Assembly: GCA_905182165.1 (NCBI GenBank)
Contig: CAJJAK010000004.1
Span: forward strand, 124,001-188,000
Source of the DNA: an uncultured Paracoccaceae bacterium
Lineage (GTDB): Bacteria > Pseudomonadota > Alphaproteobacteria > Rhodobacterales > Rhodobacteraceae
Reading direction: 5' to 3'
DNA length: 64,000 nt
The notes below the pieces were generated by a model. The model made no database searches. It had not been told where the DNA came from and saw only the letters and a program-made list of their open reading frames with translations. This document shows positions 53,670 through 62,708 of this stretch, piece after piece. How positions within the stretch are numbered: position 1 is the stretch's first letter; the number at the start of each line of letters is the position of its first letter. The translations under genes and the position numbers were made by a program.

Positions 53670-55175
53670 ATGTTTGTGCCAAAAATAGAGAGTGTATTGG
53701 ATTCTATCTCACTTAAATTTGTGAGTGCACCTGTGCAAAAAATGCTGATCGACGGGCAGTTTGTTGAGGCTGTTAGTGGTAAAACAATGGAAACACTGGA
53801 TCCAGCGAGCAGGTTGAAGATCACCGAATTTCCACGTGCAGGTTTGCAGGAAGTTGATTTAGCAGTTGGTGCTGCTAATCGTGCATTGGAAGATCCATCA
53901 TGGTCTCGAATGCTGCCAGCAGATCGACAGAAACTTCTGCTAGACCTAGCAGATTTAATTGAGAAAAATGGCGAAACAATTGCTAATTTAATGTAAGAGG
54001 GCCAACCCCTTTGGGTTGCAGAAATGGTTCAGGTAAATATGGCCATTGACTACGTGCGTTATATGGCTGGATGGGCAACTAAACTTCACGGTGAAAGCTT
54101 AGATTTGTCAGTCCGTGAGCCGGCTGGTTTGAACTTTCAAGCCTATACACGTCGCGAACCAGTAGGGGTTGTTGCAGCGGTTGTGCCATGGAATTTTCCA
54201 CACCTTATGGCAATTTGGAAAATAATTCCCGCATTGGCTTGTGGGTGCACAGTTATACTCAAGCCTGCTGAGGATACGCCATTAACAGCCCTTTTTCTCG
54301 CACGGCTCTGTCAAGAGGCAGGGTTTCCACCAGGTGTTGTAAATGTTATCACCGGTACGGGCTCTGAGGTTGGTGCGCCACTGGTCTCTCACAAGGGTGT
54401 AAATAAAGTAGCCTTCACTGGGTCTACTGAAACTGGAAAAGCAATTGGCAAAGCTGCGATTGAAAATATGACGCGTTTTTCACTCGAGACAGGTGGAAAA
54501 TCTCCGATGCTTGTACTTGAAGATATTGACCCTGACTTTCTGTCGCCAAATGCTGCGATGGCTACGCTTTTTAATTCTGGCCAACAGTGTGTTGCCGGGT
54601 CGCGTATCTATTTACCAAAAAAGCGGTATGATCAATATATGGACAGGCTAATTGATATGTCCAACTATCTCAAAACAGGCTCTGGGTTTGATCGAACGGT
54701 TCATCTTGGACCGATGGTGTCAAAGACGCATTTTGAAAAGGTTATGGGTTTTATCGAACGTAGTAAAGATTCTGGTGCAAAAATTGAGGTTGGCGGTCAC
54801 GCAGTTGAGGGTGCGAAGGGTTATTTTATCCGACCAACAGTTTTGACAAATGTTGATCATAGCTTTGAATGCGTGAATGAAGAGATTTTTGGGCCTGTTA
54901 TCACTGTTATGCAATATGATGATCTGGACGATTTGATCGCCAAGTCTAACGATAGTAAATATGGACTTAGTGCCTCAATTTGGAGTCAAAATATATCGAA
55001 AATCAATATGTTGATCCCACGTATCAAAGCGGGAACCGTCTGGGTTAATTGCCATTCTGTTTTTGATGCAAACTTACCATTTGGTGGGCGTAAATTGTCT
55101 GGCATGGGTAAAGAACATGGTCGCAACGCAATCGAGTTATTTACGGAAGAAAAGGCCGTTTGTATTGCTTACTGA
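53670..55175 (+). CDS. aldehyde dehydrogenase with an in-frame stop codon
   Basis: An ALDH of about 500 residues. The N-terminal 108 residues (MLIDGQFVEAVSGKTMETLDP, LLLDLADLIEKNGETIANLM) end at a TAA at 53994-53996, after which the same frame continues EGQPLWVAEMVQVNMAIDY and the complete catalytic part: AAVVPWNFPHLMAIWKIIPALACG, FTGSTETGKAIG, Glu in SLETGGKSPM, Cys in NSGQQCVAGSRI. Compared with relatives about three residues are missing at the stop. This is not a frameshift. Next to the copper amine oxidase gene it probably oxidises the aldehyde that enzyme produces, as FeaB does with phenylacetaldehyde. Readthrough, restart at 54024 or loss of function are all possible. Confidence 0.88.
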
Positions 55176-55218
55176 TTAATATTCTAAAAAGATTTTGAAA
55201 ACTTTACAAAAACACTTG

Positions 55219-55236
55219 ACAATAATGACAATAATG
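55219..55236 (+). repeat. short 9-bp tandem repeat before the amine oxidase
   Basis: ACAATAATG occurs twice in direct tandem (partial third copy following). In the amine-oxidase frame it encodes a run of Asn-Asn-Asp. It may have arisen by slippage and could be involved in the loss of a proper start region. Confidence 0.6.
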
Positions 55237-55295
55237 ACAAAAAGTCACTCGTTATAAAGTATCCACGTTACGGTACTGACTATCCACTAGATCCA

Positions 55296-57314
55296 TTGAC
55301 GCACGATGAGCTTAATGGTGTGGTTGCTATCTTGCACGAAAGTGAACATTTTCATCATGGTCACCGGTTTGTGGATATTACACTGAGGGAACCTAACAAA
55401 GCGTTTATGAAGAACTATCGTCGTGGAGAGTTGTTTGAGCGGGAAGCTGACGTAGTTTTGGTGGATAACAATAGCCAGTCGACCGTAGAGGCAGTGGTAT
55501 CTCTATCCTACGCTAAAGTACTAGAATTTGCGGGTACGAAACATGCAGGTCAACCTTTCATAATGCAGGATGAATTTATTGAAATGACAATGGTGTGTAT
55601 GCAAAACGAAGAGGTAGCACGTGCGTTAGAAAAGCGGGGTCTTGATATTTCGCAGCGTGGCCAAATTCAGGTTGATCCGTTGGCGGTGGGTTACTTCGAC
55701 GACGAGTTCGATAATGAAGAGGATCGCAAGCGCCGCATGGTCCGTGCTTTTTTCTTCTGTAAAAATGAGGCCAACGATAACGCCTATGCACACCCTATTG
55801 AAGGATTGACAGTAGTAGTTGATCTTCATTTGCAAGAAGTAATAAAAGTTGAAGATACTGGCGTTGTACCCGTGCCACAAAAGATGGCAAATTATGAGCG
55901 CCAATACATTCCAAAGTTCCGTGAGAGCCTGAAGCCGATTTCTATTACGCAACCTGAAGGCGTTGAATTTGAAGTTGATGGCTGGCGGGTTGACTGGCAA
56001 AGGTGGAGTTTTCGAGTTGGATTTAACGCCCGTGAGGGTTTGATTTTGCATGATGTGCGTTACAACGACGTTGATAAGGGGGAAGTCAGAAAAATCTGTA
56101 ACAGAGCCTCAATAGTGGAAATGACTGTCCCATATTGTGATGTAACGTATGTGACATCACGAAAAAACGCGTTTGATGTAGGTGAATATGGATTGGGTAC
56201 TTTGGCTAATTCACTAACATTGGGCTGCGACTGCCTGGGTATTATTAAATATTTTGACTTTGACTTCATCAACTCGTTTGGCGAAATTGAATCAATACCC
56301 AATGCAATTTGTATGCATGAGGAAGACGATTCAATTCTGTGGAAACACACGCAACTGGTAACTGAGAAAGTTGAGAACCGCCGTGGAAGAAAGTTGATTG
56401 TTTCGTCCATTTCGACTGTAGGAAACTACGAATATGGGTTTTATTGGATTTTTCGAATGGATGGCTCAGTCGAACTGGAGGTTAAGGCGTTAGGCATCGT
56501 TCAGACTGGGGCATTACTACCGGGCGAAACCACAAAGTTTGGTACAATGATCGAAGAGCGGCTTTATGCACCAAACCACCAGCACTTTTTCTGTGCGCGG
56601 ATGGATATGAGTGTCGATGGTGATAAGAATCAAGTATGCGAAGTTGAATCAGTTGCTGATCCGTTAGGAAAAACCAACCCTTACGGTAATGCATTTTATA
56701 CTACAGAGAAGGTTTTCAAGACCGAAAAGGAAGCGCAAAGGGTCCATAAAACTGAAACTGTACGCACTTGGATCGTGCAAAACCCAAACGTCAAAAATCG
56801 GATGGGTAAACATCCAGGATATCGGATTATGCCAAAAGAAATCGTTTTACCTTTCTTTCAGGATGGGTCATCGATTAAGCGCCGAGCAGCCTATCTTACA
56901 AACCATTTGTGGGTCACCCCATACAATAATGACGAACGTTTTCCTGCGGGTGAATACCCAAACCAAAATCCTGGCCCAGACGGTTTGGCGCTTTGGACTG
57001 AACAAAATCGTAACATCGAAAATGAAGATATTGTTATTTGGTATGTTTTTGGTCATCATCACGTGCCGCGCTTGGAAGATTGGCCAATGATGCCGGCTGA
57101 GAAGTTAGGCTTCATGCTAAAACCTTCCAGCTTTTTTGATGGGTCACCATGCCTTGATGTGCCTCCATCAAAAAGCAGTTCAACAAAAGATGGTTGGGCC
57201 CCAACACGTAATTCTAAACTGATGCGGCGCACCCAACGGCATGAAAACCTTAAAAAAGAAGTTGAAGGTCGCCTTGAGGAACGTAAGAAAAAGGAAAAAG
57301 TGAAAAAGAATTAG
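55296..57314 (+). CDS. copper-containing primary amine oxidase
   Basis: Copper amine oxidases convert primary amines to aldehydes with release of ammonia and hydrogen peroxide, using a topaquinone made from a tyrosine. The 672-residue protein has the cofactor motif VGNYEYGF with Tyr378, the catalytic-base region DVGEYGLGTLANSLTLGCDC, and copper histidines in FGHHHVPRLEDWP; the end is FDGSPCLDVPPS. No signal peptide, so probably cytoplasmic like Arthrobacter phenylethylamine or histamine oxidase. The start is uncertain: family similarity (YPLDPLTHDEL) begins a few residues before the TTG at 55296, and the frame is open to 55188 with no ATG or GTG. Neighbours support an amine to acyl-CoA route. 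Confidence 0.93.
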   Translation: MTHDELNGVVAILHESEHFHHGHRFVDITLREPNKAFMKNYRRGELFEREADVVLVDNNSQSTVEAVVSLSYAKVLEFAGTKHAGQPFIMQDEFIEMTMVCMQNEEVARALEKRGLDISQRGQIQVDPLAVGYFDDEFDNEEDRKRRMVRAFFFCKNEANDNAYAHPIEGLTVVVDLHLQEVIKVEDTGVVPVPQKMANYERQYIPKFRESLKPISITQPEGVEFEVDGWRVDWQRWSFRVGFNAREGLILHDVRYNDVDKGEVRKICNRASIVEMTVPYCDVTYVTSRKNAFDVGEYGLGTLANSLTLGCDCLGIIKYFDFDFINSFGEIESIPNAICMHEEDDSILWKHTQLVTEKVENRRGRKLIVSSISTVGNYEYGFYWIFRMDGSVELEVKALGIVQTGALLPGETTKFGTMIEERLYAPNHQHFFCARMDMSVDGDKNQVCEVESVADPLGKTNPYGNAFYTTEKVFKTEKEAQRVHKTETVRTWIVQNPNVKNRMGKHPGYRIMPKEIVLPFFQDGSSIKRRAAYLTNHLWVTPYNNDERFPAGEYPNQNPGPDGLALWTEQNRNIENEDIVIWYVFGHHHVPRLEDWPMMPAEKLGFMLKPSSFFDGSPCLDVPPSKSSSTKDGWAPTRNSKLMRRTQRHENLKKEVEGRLEERKKKEKVKKN

Positions 57315-57358
57315 GGTTTGAATGGCACAAATTATCATCACGATTGAAAGGAAAAAGG

Positions 57359-58687
57359 ATGGACAGTGACATACTCGATCCAATTGAAATGGCAAGTGCT
57401 GATGAGGTTCGTAGTATTCAGAATGCAAAACTTTGTGAGCAAATGGCATATCTCAGAAGTAACTCACCGTTCTATTCAGAACATCTTGCAAAGGCTGGGG
57501 CTTCATTAGAAGACATCCGCTCAGTAGAAGATTTGGCTCATTTGCCATTAACTACCAAACAAGATCTTCGCGATAGTCAGCAAAGCTACCCACCCTTTGG
57601 TGCGCATCAAGCTGCAGATCGAGATGCTATAGTTAGAGTTCATGCTTCTTCTGGTACGACGGGAGTGCCGTCTCTTATTCCCGTTACAGCCAAAGATTCT
57701 GCCATGTGGAAGCAAGCAGTTAAACGGGCATATTGGTGTCAGGGATTGAGGCCGACATCGACATTTGCCATGGGCTTTGGTATTGGGTTTTTTGTGGGTG
57801 GCGTGCCAGTTGCACAGGGTGTTGAAGATATTGGTGCAACTTTTCTGCCGATTGGAACTGGTGCGACTGACCGTCTTCTGGACTCTATTTCTAGGATGGG
57901 CGCTGACGTGCTTGCATGCACACCGTCTTACGCAATTTTTCTTGCGGAAATAGCTAAAGAACGCTTTGGGTTGGACGTCTCAGAGCTTGGCATTAAACGA
58001 ATTATGGTTGGTGCAGAGCCTGGTGGTGGAGTGCCAGAAATTCGTCGCCAGATCGAAGAAGCTTGGAATGCGACTGTAACAGAGTCTGTTGGCAATGGAG
58101 ATGTCTGTCCAATCCACAGCGCTGAAACTCAGTATAAGGAAGGTAATCATTTTCTAATACCGGATATGGTGATTATGGAAATAATTAATCCAAAAACAGG
58201 TGAGATTCTTTCTACTGATGCACCAGAAATAGAGGGTGAAATGGTCTTCACGCATATTTCACGTGAGGCCGTACCACTTTTACGTTTTCGTAGCTATGAT
58301 CATGTTATTGTGCGAAACGGTCCTTGTGCACAGGGCCGTACCGGCCCCCGCATACGCGTTATAGGTCGTACAGATGATTTATTGATTTTACGTGGAGTAA
58401 ATGTTTGGCCTTCAGCGATCAAGGATGTAATTACCTCAATGAGACCAACCACAACAGGAGCATTGCGCATACTATTACCAAAGCCAGGGCCAATGGTTAA
58501 CCCACCTTTGAGGATCGAAGTTGAGCATGGTCATCAACCTACTAATATTGTTGCCCTAGAAAAGTTCATAGAAAAAACTTTACGCGAAAAGTTAATATTT
58601 ACTGCAAAAGTTTCAGTTGTCCCACCAGGAACAGTTGAACGGTTTGAAATGAAAACGAAACTTATATTTGTTGAAGGAAAAAATTAA
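57359..58687 (+). CDS. phenylacetate-CoA ligase family protein (PaaK-like)
   Basis: A 442-residue AMP-forming ligase of the PaaK type: LRSNSPFYSEHLAKAG near the N-terminus, DLAHLPLTTKQDLRDSQ, the P-loop HASSGTTGVPSLIPVT, then VGAEPGGGVPEIRRQIEEAW and LLRFRSYDHVIV, with RTDDLLILRGVNVWPSAIKD in the C-terminal domain. These order and motifs fit phenylacetate or a related aryl/alkyl acid. Coming after amine oxidase and aldehyde dehydrogenase it would activate the resulting acid. The ATG at 57359 follows AAAGGAAAAAGG. It lies 44 bases after the amine oxidase stop. Complete. Confidence 0.92.
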   Translation: MDSDILDPIEMASADEVRSIQNAKLCEQMAYLRSNSPFYSEHLAKAGASLEDIRSVEDLAHLPLTTKQDLRDSQQSYPPFGAHQAADRDAIVRVHASSGTTGVPSLIPVTAKDSAMWKQAVKRAYWCQGLRPTSTFAMGFGIGFFVGGVPVAQGVEDIGATFLPIGTGATDRLLDSISRMGADVLACTPSYAIFLAEIAKERFGLDVSELGIKRIMVGAEPGGGVPEIRRQIEEAWNATVTESVGNGDVCPIHSAETQYKEGNHFLIPDMVIMEIINPKTGEILSTDAPEIEGEMVFTHISREAVPLLRFRSYDHVIVRNGPCAQGRTGPRIRVIGRTDDLLILRGVNVWPSAIKDVITSMRPTTTGALRILLPKPGPMVNPPLRIEVEHGHQPTNIVALEKFIEKTLREKLIFTAKVSVVPPGTVERFEMKTKLIFVEGKN

Positions 58688-58690
58688 ATT

Positions 58691-59890
58691 ATGCAGTTTA
58701 ATGATGTCTACATCCCTTATAGTCACTATTGGTCGACACCTTTCTGTAAGTGGCAAGGTGAATTTTCCAATCAACATTCCCTGAAATTTGCAGCAAAATG
58801 TGCGCGTAAAATGCTAGATGACAATTCTTTTGATTCTAATCATCTTGAACGACTGCACTATGGTCAAACAGTGCCTCAGCAGGGAGCATTTTATGGTGCG
58901 CCATGGGTGGCGGCACTGATTGGAAATGATCGCGTTACTGGGCCAACTTTGTCTCAGGCCTGCGCCACTTCTGCTCGCGTACTTGCTAGCGCGGCAACTG
59001 AGGTGCAACTCGGTGGTGCCAATATTGTTTTGGCCATGGCTGGTGACAGAATATCCAACGGCCCAGTGCTCAGCTATCCTAACGCAACTGCACTGGGAGG
59101 AGCACCGATAATTGAAAATTGGGTACTGGATAATTTTTCCAAAGACCCTTATGCGGCTTGCGCGATGGTGCAAACTGCCGAAAACGTGGCACGTATCGGT
59201 AATATTTCACGCAATGAACAGGATGATTTGGCACTCAGACGTTTTCACCAATATCAGGAGGCGCTTGAAAATAACTGTGCTTTTCAACGTAGGTATATGC
59301 AACGTAAAATTCAGATAACTGATGCGCGTGGCCAGAAGGTTTTGCATGAAGTTTCAACAGACTTGGGAGTCGCCGAGACTACGGCAGAGGGCCTGGCCCG
59401 CCTTTCCCCCGTCATAAAGGGTGGAACGGTAACATTTGGCACTCAAACTCATCCAGCCGATGGAAATGCTGGAACCTTGTTAGTGAGCGGTAAAAAAATT
59501 TCAGAGTTTGGTGACGGCCATCCAAGAATACGCCTTTTATCCTTTGGAGAAGCACGCGTTGAGGTGGCGCATATGGGTATGGCTCCAGTGCCAGCTGCGA
59601 TGAAAGCACTTGTAGCAGCAGATATTAAGATCGATGAGATAAAATCTGTCAAGACTCATAATCCTTTTGCTGTTAACGATATTTATTTTGCCCAACAAAC
59701 TGGCTTTTCTGCAGAAAAGATGAATAATTTTGGTAGCTCACTGATTTTTGGTCATCCTCAAGGACCAACTGGTATGCGTTTAGTGATCGAATTGATTGAG
59801 GAGCTCGAAATGAAGGGTGGTGGTTATGGGTTATTTACGGGCTGTGCTGCAGGTGATACTGCTGCAGCAATTGTGGTGGAAGTGAGTTAA
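58691..59890 (+). CDS. thiolase (acetyl-CoA acetyltransferase family)
   Basis: A 399-residue thiolase with an intact active site: nucleophilic Cys91 in SQACATSARVL, the His of FGHPQGPTG, and the second Cys in GCAAGDTAA near the C-terminus. NPFAVNDIYFAQQ and GGTVTFGTQTHPADGNAG are further family positions. It would release acetyl-CoA (or another acyl-CoA) from a 3-oxoacyl-CoA, completing the route that starts at the amine oxidase. It starts 3 bases after the ligase stop, within the same operon. Contrast with the Cys-less homologue in the aromatic block. Complete. Confidence 0.92.
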   Translation: MQFNDVYIPYSHYWSTPFCKWQGEFSNQHSLKFAAKCARKMLDDNSFDSNHLERLHYGQTVPQQGAFYGAPWVAALIGNDRVTGPTLSQACATSARVLASAATEVQLGGANIVLAMAGDRISNGPVLSYPNATALGGAPIIENWVLDNFSKDPYAACAMVQTAENVARIGNISRNEQDDLALRRFHQYQEALENNCAFQRRYMQRKIQITDARGQKVLHEVSTDLGVAETTAEGLARLSPVIKGGTVTFGTQTHPADGNAGTLLVSGKKISEFGDGHPRIRLLSFGEARVEVAHMGMAPVPAAMKALVAADIKIDEIKSVKTHNPFAVNDIYFAQQTGFSAEKMNNFGSSLIFGHPQGPTGMRLVIELIEELEMKGGGYGLFTGCAAGDTAAAIVVEVS

Positions 59891-59981
59891 TTTTCGTGGG
59901 TGTTTTATATTTGGTCACTTGTTAATCTGAAAACTACATTTTAAGTTTTTTAATGTATTATCGTTTAAAAAAGGTAAATTT

Positions 59982-60623
59982 GTGACTAAAAAGGCTATAA
60001 TATTTGATTTTGGAGGTGTGATTTCTAAGACCTTATTTGAAACGCATGATTTAACTGAAATAGCGTTGGGTCTCCCTCCTGGCACTCTTAAATGGCGTGG
60101 TCCTTTCGACCCTAAAAACGATAAGCTATGGGAATCAATGCAAGCTGAAGAAATATCAGAAAGGGATTATTGGTTAATAAGAACTAAAGAAGTTGCAAAG
60201 TTGATCAACATTAAATGGTCTCAAATGTCTGAATTTGTCAAAGCCGCTCGGGGTGCAGATCCAAGCTCAATTATTAGACCAGAATTTTTAGAAGTAATAG
60301 CTACCGCAAAGTTAAGAGGTGTAAGGTTAGCGATCTTATCTAATGAGTTAGATTTGTTCTACGGAAGTGAGTTTAGAGAAAAACTCGAATTTTTAAAGAA
60401 CTTTGAGGTTATTCATGATGCAACATATACAAAAATTCTTAAACCTGCACCTGATGCCTATATTTCTTGTTTGAGGGACTTAAATCTTAGAGCTAAAGAT
60501 TGTTTATTTATTGATGATCAAAAAAGAAATATTGATGGCGCCAAAAATATAGGATTATCAACTATTCATTTTAATGTGATAGAGCCAAGTGCGAGTTATA
60601 AAGAGGCAATGGATAGGTTGTAA
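59982..60623 (+). CDS. HAD-superfamily hydrolase (subfamily IA)
   Basis: A 213-residue haloacid-dehalogenase-like hydrolase. Motif I is IFDFGGVI, with nucleophile Asp9 but glycine in place of the usual second Asp; motif II is AILSNE, motif III the Lys in TKILKPAPDAY, and motif IV CLFIDDQKRNIDGAKNIG. Such variants occur in phosphatases and epoxide-hydrolase-associated HAD domains. The cap domain is a helical C1 type. The start is GTG behind AAAAAGGT. Substrate unknown. It lies 90 bases downstream of the thiolase, where base composition drops back to the window's average. Confidence 0.88.
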   Translation: MTKKAIIFDFGGVISKTLFETHDLTEIALGLPPGTLKWRGPFDPKNDKLWESMQAEEISERDYWLIRTKEVAKLINIKWSQMSEFVKAARGADPSSIIRPEFLEVIATAKLRGVRLAILSNELDLFYGSEFREKLEFLKNFEVIHDATYTKILKPAPDAYISCLRDLNLRAKDCLFIDDQKRNIDGAKNIGLSTIHFNVIEPSASYKEAMDRL

Positions 60624-60685
60624 TTAGCAATAATTTAAGTTGAGTTCACTTTTGGGCTAAAAAATATGGGTATTGGGAGCGATTT

Positions 60686-61930
60686 ATGACAAAAAAAATA
60701 ATTTTTTTCATTGGAACCTACGATACTAAAAATGATGAGTTGTCTTATATTTCAAAAAAAATAATAGATTTAGGTGGTGATGTTCTTACAATGGACGTTA
60801 GCGTCTTAGGCGATCCAACTGAGCCAACAGATATTTCTAAGCAAAAAGTTGCAGAAGCATCAGGCTTAACAATTGATGATGCAAAAAATGCTGGTGATGA
60901 AAATAAAGCAATGCAGATTATGGCAAAAGGATCATCTCTGTTAGCTTTACAACTCTATAATGATAACAAGTTTGATGGCGTTATTGTACTGGGTGGCACA
61001 ATGGGTACCGATTTAGCTCTAGATGTATGCGCTGCACTTCCTCTGGGTGTTCCCAAATATATTGTTTCTACGGTATCTTTTTCTCCTCTCATACCTGCTG
61101 CTCGTTTGGCGCCTGATATTCAAATGATACTATGGGCAGGCGGTCTTTATGGTTTAAATTCCATTTGTAAAGCTTCTTTGAGTCAAGCGGCTGGAGCAGT
61201 TTTAGGCGCAGCAAATGCAGTTGAAATAAAGACTCACAAAATACCTTGTATTGGTATGACTAGTTTGGGTTCATCAGCGTTAAAGTATATGAAATTTTTA
61301 AAACCAGAATTAGAAGCACGTGGTTATGAAGTCGCTATTTTCCATTCCACGGGAATGGGGGGGCGAGCTTTTGAAGGCTTGTGCGCGCAAGGAGCGTTTG
61401 TAGCAGTCATGGATTTTTGTATGCAAGAATTGTCTAATCATATTCATGGTTCTGAAGTCACTTCTGGAGAGAATAGATTAACGGCAGCTGGTAAGCATGA
61501 AATACCACAAATTTGTGCTCCTGGTTGTCATGATTTAGTTGATTTAATCTGCTGGCAAGATATTCCGGAAAAATGGAAGAACCATCCTCATCATGCCCAC
61601 AATAGATTGATTAGTTCTATTGTTTTAAAACCAGAAGAGCGAGTGCAAGTGGCTGAAGGTTGTATGCAAAAATTATCAAAAGCGTTATCCGAAACGCATA
61701 TGATTTTACCTTTAGGTGGGTGTGGAGAGTGGGATCGACCTGACGGTGGGCTTTATGATCCAGTTGGGTTAGAGACTTTCATGCGAGCATGTAAGAAAAA
61801 CTGTCCAAGTAATGTCATACTCCATGAGCATGATTCCCACATAAATGATTTGGACTTTTCTAATAAGGCATTAAAAATATTTGATGATATGGTTGATAGA
61901 GGAATTGTGGTTAAAGGTTTTATTGAATAA
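60686..61930 (+). CDS. Tm-1-like ATP-binding domain protein (UPF0261)
   Basis: A 414-residue protein of the UPF0261/Tm-1-like family. The N-terminal domain starts KIIFFIGTYDTKNDELSYI and contains FDGVIVLGGTMGTDLAL and KYIVSTVSFSPLIPA; the C-terminal domain has IGMTSLGSSALKY, VAIFHSTGMGGRAFE and PLGGCGEWDRPDGGLYDP. The family is known from the tomato Tm-1 virus-resistance protein and from bacterial enzymes of unknown function frequently encoded next to phosphoenolpyruvate-mutase-like TIM-barrel genes; none is adjacent here. The gene forms a series with the SDR and CoA-transferase genes downstream. Complete. Confidence 0.92.
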   Translation: MTKKIIFFIGTYDTKNDELSYISKKIIDLGGDVLTMDVSVLGDPTEPTDISKQKVAEASGLTIDDAKNAGDENKAMQIMAKGSSLLALQLYNDNKFDGVIVLGGTMGTDLALDVCAALPLGVPKYIVSTVSFSPLIPAARLAPDIQMILWAGGLYGLNSICKASLSQAAGAVLGAANAVEIKTHKIPCIGMTSLGSSALKYMKFLKPELEARGYEVAIFHSTGMGGRAFEGLCAQGAFVAVMDFCMQELSNHIHGSEVTSGENRLTAAGKHEIPQICAPGCHDLVDLICWQDIPEKWKNHPHHAHNRLISSIVLKPEERVQVAEGCMQKLSKALSETHMILPLGGCGEWDRPDGGLYDPVGLETFMRACKKNCPSNVILHEHDSHINDLDFSNKALKIFDDMVDRGIVVKGFIE

Positions 61931-61946
61931 AAATGAGGAAGAATAA

Positions 61947-62708
61947 ATGAATTTAGAAGAAACTTATGCAATAGTAACTGGCGGAGCTTCTGGTTTAGGC
62001 GAGGCCACAGTCAGAGCGATAATTTCTGGTGGTGGTAAAGTTGCAATTTTAGACATGGACTCTATTCGTGGAAATGAATTGGTTAATGAATTGGGCACTT
62101 CCGCTATTTTTTGTAAGACAGATGTTACTAATGAAGGAGACGTTAAGTCTGCAATAGAGAAAACCATAGAAACTTTTGGTAAATTAAATGTAGCCATGAA
62201 TTTTGCAGGGATTGCAATTGCAGTAAAGACCATTGGTCGAGATGGGCCACATGATTTGGATCTGTATAGAAAAGTTGTTGATGTAAACTTGAATGGGACC
62301 TTTAATGTTTGTCGTTTAGCTGCAGAATATATTTCAAAAAATACACCCAATGAAAGTGGTCTAACGGGTTTGATTGTCAACACGGCATCAGTCGCTGGGT
62401 ATGATGGTCAAAAGGGTCAAGCTGCTTATGCGGCATCAAAAGCTGGTGTAATTGGGTTAACATTGCCGATGGCTCGTGATCTGGCAAGTTATGGAATTAG
62501 AGTGAATACAATCGCACCAGGTTTAATAATTACACCGATGTTGGCTTCTTTGCCAGTGGAAGCTCAAGAAGCTTTGTCCAGCCAACCCTTATTACCAAAG
62601 AGATTAGGAAAGCCATCAGAAATAGCCAAATTAGCCTGTTTTATGATTGAAAATGAATATTTAAATGGCGAAGTAATTCGCTTGGATGCAGGAATTAGAT
62701 TACCATGA
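61947..62708 (+). CDS. SDR-family dehydrogenase (type II 3-hydroxyacyl-CoA dehydrogenase-like)
   Basis: A 253-residue classical short-chain dehydrogenase: AIVTGGASGLGEATVRAI, MNFAGIAIAVKTIGRDGPHDL near residue 90, Ser in NTASVAGYDGQ, Tyr and Lys in AAYAASKAGVIGL, and a terminal IENEYLNGEVIRLDAGIRLP. The AGIAxA-K and HDL insertions resemble the HSD10/type II 3-hydroxyacyl-CoA dehydrogenase group that works in branched fatty-acid and amino-acid oxidation. It overlaps the CoA-transferase start by 4 bases (ATGA). Complete. Confidence 0.92.
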   Translation: MNLEETYAIVTGGASGLGEATVRAIISGGGKVAILDMDSIRGNELVNELGTSAIFCKTDVTNEGDVKSAIEKTIETFGKLNVAMNFAGIAIAVKTIGRDGPHDLDLYRKVVDVNLNGTFNVCRLAAEYISKNTPNESGLTGLIVNTASVAGYDGQKGQAAYAASKAGVIGLTLPMARDLASYGIRVNTIAPGLIITPMLASLPVEAQEALSSQPLLPKRLGKPSEIAKLACFMIENEYLNGEVIRLDAGIRLP

